From assembly GCA_018417955.1 (NCBI GenBank), contig JACTVC010000039.1:62001-126000 (forward strand): a stretch of 64,000 bases of DNA, read 5' to 3'. Of this stretch, positions 57,101-64,000 are shown in pieces. The notes under the pieces were generated by a model. It saw only the letters and a list, made by a program, of their open reading frames with translations. It was not told the DNA's origin and made no database searches. Both the position numbers and the translations under genes were made by a program. This DNA comes from Laccaria trichodermophora. Taxonomy: Eukaryota; Basidiomycota; Agaricomycetes; Agaricales; Hydnangiaceae. Each line of letters starts with the position of its first letter. Within the stretch, counting starts at the first letter, position 1.

Positions 57101-57642
57101 CAATCAGCACCTCACGGGCATTCGCACTACGTCGGGCCAAGGCATCCACCCAATCAGCCTGGGTCCGAGACTGGCAGAGAGCACCTCGAAAAGGGAGATT
57201 CGCAATATCCAATAGGATCCCCCCCTCCCTCAACCCCACCAAACACTTCATCGAGCTAAAGGACCAACGCGAAGTCTTCGGACGACTAGTCCAATGCCAC
57301 ACAGGGCACACATACACCGGGGAATTCCGCAAGCAGTTCTTCCCAGAGAAGAGTAACAACTGCGAGTGTGGGGTAGAACTCCAAACCCAAGAACACATCA
57401 TCAGGGAGTGCGTGCGCTACGAAGGACATCATGACAAACTACGAGAGCAGTACCGCGAACTGGCACTCCCAGAGCTACTAGGAACCCCCAAGGGGATAGC
57501 TGCACTGGCTGACTTCATTCGAGACTCCGGCGCATTCACATTCTCAGGAGAGAAGTACACGCCCAAGGAACTGCCCACGTTCTTCGACGAACCTGAGCCA
57601 CCAGACGAAGACTCGGAGGACGACTCAGACGCCGAAATGTAA
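54136..57642 (+). pseudogene. LINE ORF2, end of endonuclease, RT, RNase H and C-terminal zinc finger
   Basis: After the hAT element the ORF2 frame resumes with HRANEIHNPLDIKYSL, and is then disturbed around 54230-54372 by a short extra segment. From 54373 it is one frame with a single TGA at 54514-54516, open from ATG 54577 to TAA 57642 (1021 codons). The RT has FDIKGYFD, GIPQGSPISPIL and the YVDD box (about 55710). An RNase H follows with YTDGS, AEVYDAEMAGLK, YYVDNSAAA and NDRADELA. The end has CECG...H...C, a CCHC knuckle. An RNase H in a LINE with an AP-type endonuclease fits the I/Tad1 group. Confidence 0.93.
54230..54372. other. short extra segment in the LINE ORF2
   Basis: About 140 bp without reading frame between two ORF2 parts. 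It contains the palindrome GAACAATTAATTGTTC and an inverted pair TAGTGTAA/TTACACTA (54335-54375). It is probably a small insertion or rearrangement; no clear target duplication was found. Confidence 0.4.
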
Positions 57643-57938
57643 CACGCCCATGCAACCTGTACCCACAGACAAACCCTCGCGAGCGCATCAGCGCCCGCCC
57701 TTACCCTAGCATCATAACGACGCACCAGACCAAGACCCCCGAATTCACGGCCTCTACACCCAAACATTCACATTTCCTTTACCATACAGCTACACATCGG
57801 ACAGTAATACCCACACAAGTGGAGACCCATCAGACCTTATTACACCTAAGGGAAGGCTTAAGCTTCCCGTGCGTCTTAGTACTAGTCTACTTGTGGCACG
57901 TAAATCTCTAGAAAACAAAAAAAAAAAAAAAAAAAAAA
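57643..57938 (+). other. LINE 3' untranslated region and A tail
   Basis: Runs from the ORF2 stop to an A tract of at least 20 bases, preceded by GAAAAC. It ends at the second copy of the 13-bp target duplication. Confidence 0.85.
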
Positions 57939-57951
57939 ACGTTCTGAGTTC

Positions 57952-58205
57952 GCTGTTTGAACTCCCTTGCACGTGACGCATGACGGATGGCTTTCTCAGA
58001 GTCTTTCTCTCTTCAACGAGGCTTGACACTCTGGGTTTGCGCATGAAGCATCAATACACATGCTTCTCTGTTCTATGTTATCGCGAGTGAATTAGGAGCT
58101 GGACTTAGCCTCTCAGGCCGCTCCAAGTTGCTTCCCGGCCAAGTAGCTTCCCACCAATTTGGTCGCCACACCTCCAAATTCGCAATAAGCACTCTTTCCA
58201 CATAA
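57952..58205. other. LINE right flank
   Basis: 254 bp between the LINE and the duplicated F-box fragment. No feature seen. Confidence 0.4.
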
Positions 58206-59390
58206 CCGCTTCTGATAGCGGACGCTGCAATTCATCTGGTCGCTTGTCCCAAATAAAGGACGTCACTGCTGCCTGGTCTTGTAAAGCGCGCTTTGTGAGA
58301 ATTCTGGCGTTGGCCTGTCAAGAGAGCCTGTTTGAAAAGAAAGGAGCAAGTTAGCTTTTTGCCTTCCAATTCTTTATTAATTTGCTATGATTACAGGCGT
58401 CGGTGAACATTCTCCTCAAGTCACCACCATATCCCATTATCTTTGCAATGGCGATCTTATGACGGTACACCTCTAATACACCGCTGTTTCTCCCGGTGGT
58501 AGTTGATATAAAGCGGTTTACCGCTCTCAAGCATCTGTACAGACTTAAGCTCACAACAGCAGAAACCTTCACTAGGACAATTGGCTCTTCGGAAGATGCG
58601 AAAGATTGCCTTGTTTTGCGTCATGTAGATGTGAATTTGGTGTGATCACCTTATCCATGTATCCGTATACCAGTGCATACCTTGGACAATCGTCTTTGGG
58701 TCATATTAAAAGGTGCCGATGTTTCAGAATTGCGTACGTTGACTGCTACCATCAAACGTATAGACGTTCCGGTCAAGGCTGGCATTTATTGACGCCAATA
58801 GCTCGGTGATTCGATATCGCTTTATAATTTGTGAGGCCAATCTGATTAAATGTGTACAGGAGACACGGTCTGTAATGTTCAAACAGGCGTCTAGAAACGA
58901 CAAAGTTCGGAAATATAAACAAAAATGTGTCAACCTGACTGCCACATGCACTCACGACAAAACCTCTGATTCGCTGTATTGTGCTTGGTTCATCGCATCC
59001 CAAAGCTTCCGTCGATGGCGCGAAAACCCAACCCAGCTGAGGTATAGAAAATTTCATCTACATGAATAAAATTATAATGAAATTAGCTTAATTAGAAAAA
59101 TGTTATACACAGGTACAGCAGCCGCAGGCAAGGGACACTTCTCGGGACATTCCACATATATCCACCCGTTTCCTGCTGTTTTTCCTTGCTCACGTAGAGT
59201 TGACAATCTCCGAAACTGCAGGATAGTGGTGTCTAGGCGCTACAGTCTGTAGTAGATGTTGGCACCCACACTGTGGACCGCTCATATATCCTATTTGACT
59301 CACGTTTTTCTCTGATTTGTGCTAATTGAGCGGCATATCCTCCTTTTTCCTCAAGCACTATGAAAACGAGACGACAACAAAAAACTAAAG
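58206..59390 (+). pseudogene. partial second copy of the F-box gene
   Basis: Matches about 21594-22790 in the same orientation, from GCTTCTGATAGCGGACGCTG to the TTGAGCGGCATATC region and slightly beyond. Introns are kept, so it is a DNA-level duplication and not a retrocopy. The F-box exon and half of exon 2 are missing. The exon 4 acceptor (TTCCATAG) is deleted and small indels break the frame, as in CTTGTCCCAAATAAAG. Confidence 0.88.
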
Positions 59391-59848
59391 AAAGTTTTGC
59401 TTCGGTATTGAAGGATCAAGGCCACGTGTTTGTCTAGGAGAAGACTAGGTCAACTGGATCGCAGGTCACTTCTTTTTGGTTTCGAAGATATGTTGCGTTT
59501 TATTGCGTGCATCTATAATTCTTGCGCTCCACGCACATAGCTATGCGTAGTGTACCGGGTGTCTTTTTCTCCTGAATCTCAACAGTGGCATCCAGAACGA
59601 TTACTTGGCGTCGACCTGATGAAGAACGAATGGCATTGATAGCTATGGGTAAATTACAATGTAGGCATCATAATGGCATTCAGTATTGTTTGACTCGGAT
59701 GCCTCAATGAGCAGGCTGGACCCAGATGATCGGCAGCGGCATCGAAGTCTCGAAGCCAAGCCATTAATGAAGATGATTATTTGGCGTCGACATGAACAAG
59801 AAGAGAGAAAAATAAAAAAAGACGACAATATTCGTTGATCAATTGCGA
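59391..59848. other. intergenic, no feature seen
   Basis: No convincing ORF or repeat. It ends with TCAATTGCGA (59839-59848), the left target duplication of the following element. Confidence 0.45.
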
Positions 59849-59865
59849 GTGTACTTACCACTCCC

Positions 59866-60200
59866 CGATGGTTTCCATATGGAATCCATATGGAAGGGGT
59901 GGATTCCATGGATTCCATATGGAATGGTGTGTAAACTGTGAAAAAATGGGGAATTTGACCATGGAATCTATATGGAATGGTATGGAATGATCATGGAATC
60001 CACATGGAGTAGTCCATATGGAATCCATATACCATTCCATGGAATCCCATGGAATCCATATGGAATAATAACAGTTTGACTATGGATTCTGTGTACTATT
60101 CCATGGAGTCCATGGAGTCCATATAGAATGATGTATAATCTATGATGAGATAGAGACTTTGACTATAAGTTCTGTATATCATTCCATGGATTCCATATGG
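59866..60200. repeat. CCATATGGAATCCA palindromic cluster, left
   Basis: About 15 overlapping copies of TCCATATGGA or TCCATGGAAT variants. Because the motif is self-complementary the cluster can fold on itself and pair with the right cluster. Confidence 0.88.
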
Positions 60201-60327
60201 AATGGTGTATAAAGTCCACATCATGGTATCATAGTTCTAGACTTATTCCATACTCATAGATGAACAGGAAAGATTAAAATGTATTACATAGGACTACCTA
60301 ATTTATTTTTACTACTTTGGATACTAA

Positions 60328-60560
60328 AGAGAGGGGGGGGAAGGAGGGGTAAGTGATGGAGGGGGGGGGGAGTGATGTAGGGAGGGATGGTAGTGATGTA
60401 GGGAGGGGTGGGAATGGATGGAGGGGGAGCAATGGGAGAGGGAGCAATGGGAGGGGGAACAATGAAGGGAGGGGGAGAAATGGGAGGGGGAGAGATGGAG
60501 GGAGGGGGGGAGAGAGATGGGGAGTGATGGAGGTGGGGAGTTATGGAGGGGAAGGAGGGG
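60328..60560. repeat. G-rich purine tract
   Basis: Nearly pure A/G on the plus strand, with runs such as GGAGGGGGGGGG and repeated GGGAGGGGGAG. It may form triplex or G-quadruplex structures. Confidence 0.85.
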
Positions 60561-60565
60561 TCGTT

Positions 60566-61110
60566 TGTGGGCGCTCGTCATTCGTGGGTGGGTGGCGTTC
60601 GTGGGTGGGCGGCGTTCGTGGGTGGGCGGCGTTCGTGGGTGGGCAGCATGGGTGGGTGGTTTGGGTCCTTGTCGTCTTGGTGGGGGTCCTGGGCATCGCT
60701 GTTCGGTGGGCGCTGTCGTGGGCGGTGGACGTTGTTTGTGGGCGATGGATGTTATTTGTGGGCGGTGGGCGTTGTTCGTGGGCGGTGGGCGTTGTTCGTG
60801 GGCAATGGGCGCGTGGGCGGTGGATGTTGTTCATGGGCGATGGTCGTTGTTCGTGGCGGGCATGTGCTTTTCGTGGGCGGTGGACGTTGTTTCACGGGTG
60901 GTGGACGTTGTTTCGTGGGCGGTGGACGTTTTTCGTGGGCGGTGGACATCCGTGGGCGGTCGTTTTCGTGGGCGCTGGTCGTCGTTGGCATGTGGTCGTT
61001 TTCGTTGGTGGGCGCTCGTTTTCGTTGGTGGGCACTCGTTTTCGTTGGTGGGCAGTTGTGGTGGTGGGCAGCCGTTGACGTTGGTGTAGTGTGGTGGTGG
61101 GCCGTTCGTG
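60566..61110. repeat. GTGGGC minisatellite
   Basis: Many tandem variants of a unit of about 21-27 bp, (C/T)GTGGGCGGTGGACGTTGTT. Long open frames in several phases and on both strands are by-products of the G/T-rich repeat and are not genes. Confidence 0.85.
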
Positions 61111-61609
61111 GTGATGGGTCCTCGTGGCCGAGCAGATACGGCGAACGACGACCGATGTCGTCGTTCGCCGTCTGGTTGCCATGTCGCGACGTGGCACCTG
61201 TTTTTCGTGTTAAAAAGGAGAGTGGGTGGGGTGGTTGTTCCCACTTACCTGGGCTGGACCCCGTCGATGACGTGGCGTGGTCGGCGTCGCGGTCAGCATC
61301 GTCGATGGTGGGCGCTGGTTGTGGTCAATGGTGGTGGGTGCCGTGGATGATGGTGGTGGCCGTGGATGATGGTGGTGGGAAGCAAGACGCGGTGTGGCAT
61401 TGTTTGTGCCACAGGTGGAGCATTTAGGATGAGGGCCGAACGTGGGTTATATATTCACTTGTAATAAAGCCTTCATGGCTCAGTGGGCTTCAGCGCTCGT
61501 AAAATTGAAGATGTTGAGGGTTCAATTCTTCTCTTGGGCAAATATTTCTTTTTATTTAAATTAGTAAGAACACTATAAATACTACTATTTATATGTATTC
61601 TGATGGTAT

Positions 61610-61885
61610 GATGGTGTTCCATGGAGTCCATGTGAACTGTTCCATGGAATCCTTATGGAATAGTACATGGATTTGCAATATAAATTCATTGGAAATTCCA
61701 TGGAATCCGCATGGACCACTCCATGGAATGTCTATGGAATGGTCCATTCCATATGGACTCCAAATGGACTCCATAGTGGATATGGAATAAAAAAATAGCT
61801 GGCTTCCCAGCCAAAAATTTGACTATATGGAGTCCATGGAATGAGGTTGGAATCCATCCATTCCATATGGAATCCACATGGAAAA
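61610..61885. repeat. CCATATGGAATCCA palindromic cluster, right
   Basis: About 12 copies of the same motif as at 59866-60200, just inside the right terminal repeat. Confidence 0.88.
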
Positions 61886-61905
61886 TAGCGGGGAGTGTAA
61901 AGACC

Positions 61906-62189
61906 TCAATTGCGAAGTTAAGATAATGAATGGCGTTCATCAGAGCTTGAACCTGAAGAGCACTAGCGTCAAAAATCATAAATGAGTGTCATTTGATAGA
62001 GTAGACACGATGTTGGGTGTGCGCCTTCCACAAAAATCGATATATGACCTCCTAGCTCAATCCAATTCAACTTTATTTTCTTCAAATAAAATGAAGAATC
62101 TCTTGTCGCCCAGGCACACATATGTCACACTTGTCCAAAGGTGCACCGTGCGACGGCCGTGTCAATTGCAACAAACAATATCCTTGACC
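61906..62189. other. upstream region of the DUF6535 gene
   Basis: The right target duplication of the preceding element is followed by about 270 bases without a clear motif. The promoter of the next gene must lie here or inside the transposon end. Confidence 0.4.
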
Positions 62190-64000
62190 ATGGTCACCAC
62201 ATCCTCAGATCCTGCCGACCTGTAAGTACGGGGCTAGTCTTGTCAAATCATTCAGATCTGCCTCATTTTTACCAGAGTCAGCATCGCAAAACTTGCGAGT
62301 CTCATGGAGGAGCAGAACCATCTCCTGCGTCGCATCGACAAGCAACAGGCTGCAGCAGGTGAGCCTCTCAGTTCATGCTTCTGGTCAGATTTACTTAATT
62401 CGATTTTAGATGTATCCAGGTAACCCCTACCGCAGGTCGCGGCGACAAGCAGCAGTACATGGGGTGCGTTGTTTCGATCTAGAATCACGGAGACAATTCA
62501 ACCCAAGGTCGAACGATGGCGAAGCGGGTTCGATGCTCTACTGGTCTTTGTAAGTTTAGGGCTGACGTTTCCAGCTATGCTAAGTGCTAAGGCATCCACA
62601 GCTCGGTCTATTCTCTGCAATTGTGACAACCTTCCTGGTAGCCTCCCTGCCCAAGCTCCAACAAGACGAGGCTGCACGTACGAATGAACTATTGGCCAAT
62701 CTCACCGAAATTCTCATCCAACTTAGCACCGGCGCAAATGGTACAAGCCTCAAAGTAGCGGGTCCCGTGCCTTTCGTGCCAGACCCGGTTGATGTCCGGC
62801 TCAACTCCTACTGGTCCATCTCGTTGTTCTTCAGTGTACGTCCTAGTACTTAAACTATTTAATGTAAGTCGTGTTGATAAGCATCGTAGCTCTCAGTTGC
62901 TGCCTTTGCTATTGCCTGCTGTGGCTTTGCCAACATGGTCACATCGTCCAGCCGTGGAAAGGTGACTGAGAAACTCGTGGATGTAAACCGGAGATGGAAA
63001 TTTGCAGAGAAGCTGCTTGGTCCTGCAATCGAATTCATACCCCAATTACTTGTCATCCCTGTCATTTGTTTTGTCATCGGCCTGTTCGACAACATTTTTT
63101 CCAGCATTCACCGCATACATACCCCTCTCGTCCCACTTGTTAGTGCCTTGAGACTATCGTTGCTCATTGTCGTGGGAACCGCAGGCTTCCTCCTTTTTAC
63201 CATCCTGCATGCCAGTGTCTGGGCAGAGACCTCCCCGTTTCAGAGCATGGTAGCACGGTCTATCCGAAGAGCGGTCGAAATTCTAAAAGAACCCTCTGAA
63301 TACCACTCATATTTGTACTCAAGGACATATCATGAGGTAGTCCAAGTGACACACGACGACGAAACCCTGGACAAGGCCGCAGCTGCCCTTGAAGGGGTGA
63401 TGAAAGTACCTGTTCGAGCTCATTATCGGGAATCTGCCAGCGACCTTGACAAAACCCTACACCATCTCCTCTCACCAGAAGCAACTTGAAGCATCTGGTG
63501 CAATCACACAGCAGCTCAGGCTATCGTTCATCTGAACTCTCGGTTGTATTATCAGTCGCATTTCAACCTTATGCCTCCTCTGGTGGATGCTGCACGCAGG
63601 TCAGCAAGTTATCGTCCTTTAGGAACCCTGTGGTCCTCTACATATCTCAAAGCATGTGCTGTCATTGCCTCAGCCTACCACCCTGAGCACCCACCTGCCG
63701 TGTGCATTCTTGGTTCAGCTTATATGAAGATGGCCTTATATCGTCCGACCAGTCTGTGCTTCAACATCTTTTTTTCTTATTTGCACACTGTATCTCCAGA
63801 TGGCTCAGTCACTCCAGCCTTCATCAAACTCTTTGAACCAGAGTTCATTGGGACATTACACACCCTCATTTCTGTGGCAGTTTACTTTTTTGATCATGAG
63901 ACGGGTATGAATAAACAGTGAGAAGTAATCCTCTCACTTCTGATACAGGCAAAAACTCCTGTGGCTGTACTGACAGCCACTCGCAAGCTCATAGCTGAAG
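62190..64000 (+). pseudogene. DUF6535-type membrane protein, interrupted by one stop, runs off the window
   Basis: Exons recognised: 62190-62221, 62276-62358, one ending at 62549, 62602-62835 and 62890 onward. The N-terminal block has ALLVFLGLFSAIVTTF, a first membrane segment. Further segments are ISLFFSLSVAAFAIA, LLVIPVICFVIGLF and LLIVVGTAGFLLFTI, the four-helix pattern I associate with Agaricomycete DUF6535 proteins of unknown function. A TGA at 63487-63489 stops the frame, yet the same frame continues protein-like to 63918 (IVHLNSRLYYQSHFNLMPPL). CGA to TGA would explain it. The junction into the third exon (about 62410-62470) could not be made phase-correct. The gene may be a young pseudogene or end early. 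Confidence 0.72.

Larger units (their letters stand above)
27817..57938 (+). mobile_element. full-length Tad/I-like LINE, interrupted by nested elements
   Basis: The element begins after ACGTTCTGAGTTC (27804-27816) and ends in a long A tail (to 57938) followed by the same 13 bp (57939-57951), a LINE target duplication. It carries an ORF1 with zinc knuckles, then endonuclease, RT and RNase H. Removing the LTR element (30680-52225 with one TSD copy) and the hAT element with one TSD copy leaves about 6.75 kb, a normal full-length size. Both insertions lie in ORF2. Several TGA stops show the copy is dead. Confidence 0.93.
59849..61905. mobile_element. MULE-like non-autonomous inverted-repeat element, 2.06 kb
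   Basis: Flanked by TCAATTGCGA (59839-59848 and 61906-61915), a 9-10-bp direct repeat typical of Mutator-like elements. Ends are GTGTACTTACCACTCCCCG at the left and CGGGGAGTGTAAAGACC at the right, inverted with small differences. Next to each end come clusters of CCATATGGA/ATGGAATCCA palindromes (59866-60200 and 61610-61885). The interior is purine-rich, then a GTGGGC minisatellite, then a tRNA-like piece. No transposase is visible. The Mutator assignment is an inference from the target-duplication length. Confidence 0.75.

Noticed and set aside
60353..61427. Long open frames of 190-294 codons rich in Gly, Val and Trp
   Set aside because: They follow the GTGGGC minisatellite in several phases and on both strands; the composition comes from the repeat, not from selection.

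Overview
This looks like a piece of the nuclear genome of a mushroom-forming fungus (Agaricomycetes). Host genes are split by many short GT-AG introns (about 50-60 nt). A DUF6535-type membrane protein and an F-box gene of basidiomycete style are present. The repeats are typical fungal families: Copia, chromodomain Gypsy, a Tad/I-like LINE and hAT/pogo-like MITEs. The genus cannot be named from the sequence. More than half of the window is transposon-derived.

Layout. 1-2436 is the 3' end of a Copia element (integrase tail, RT, RNase H, LTR), followed by a small pogo-like MITE. From about 3.5 to 25.5 kb lies a host gene island: ribosomal protein L19 (-), a HAL/SAT4-type protein kinase (+), a small basidiomycete protein (-) divergent from the ESCRT ATPase VPS4 (+), a three-module LGFP-repeat gene (-), a hAT MITE, an F-box gene (+) and a 14-exon hexose transporter (-). 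From 27.8 to 57.9 kb is one LINE expanded to 30 kb by nested insertions. After that come a decayed second copy of the F-box 3' half, a MULE-like inverted-repeat element full of CCATATGGA motifs and a GTGGGC minisatellite, and a DUF6535 gene running off the right edge.

The nested block can be read base by base from target-site duplications (TSDs). The LINE (TSD ACGTTCTGAGTTC) is cut at 30680 by a coding-poor LTR element (TSD GTATG). That element is cut at 31227 by a Gypsy chromovirus (TSD TGATC, two 522-bp LTRs). The Gypsy integrase is cut at 38838 by a 6.15-kb DNA element built as a giant palindrome (TSD GGCTCACC). A separate hAT-like element (TSD ACCATTGC) sits in the LINE endonuclease region and carries a tandem array that looks like duplicated exons with their introns.

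Three things deserve most attention. First, the palindromic element with its arrays of subterminal repeats. Second, an intact 818-codon unrecognised ORF between the Gypsy integrase and the 3' LTR. Third, a mutation pattern in which all nine differences between the Gypsy LTRs, and most stop codons in the repeats, fit C-to-T change at CpG, which suggests cytosine methylation of repeats.

Coordinates of multi-exon genes are my own splice reconstructions and have not been checked against transcripts.
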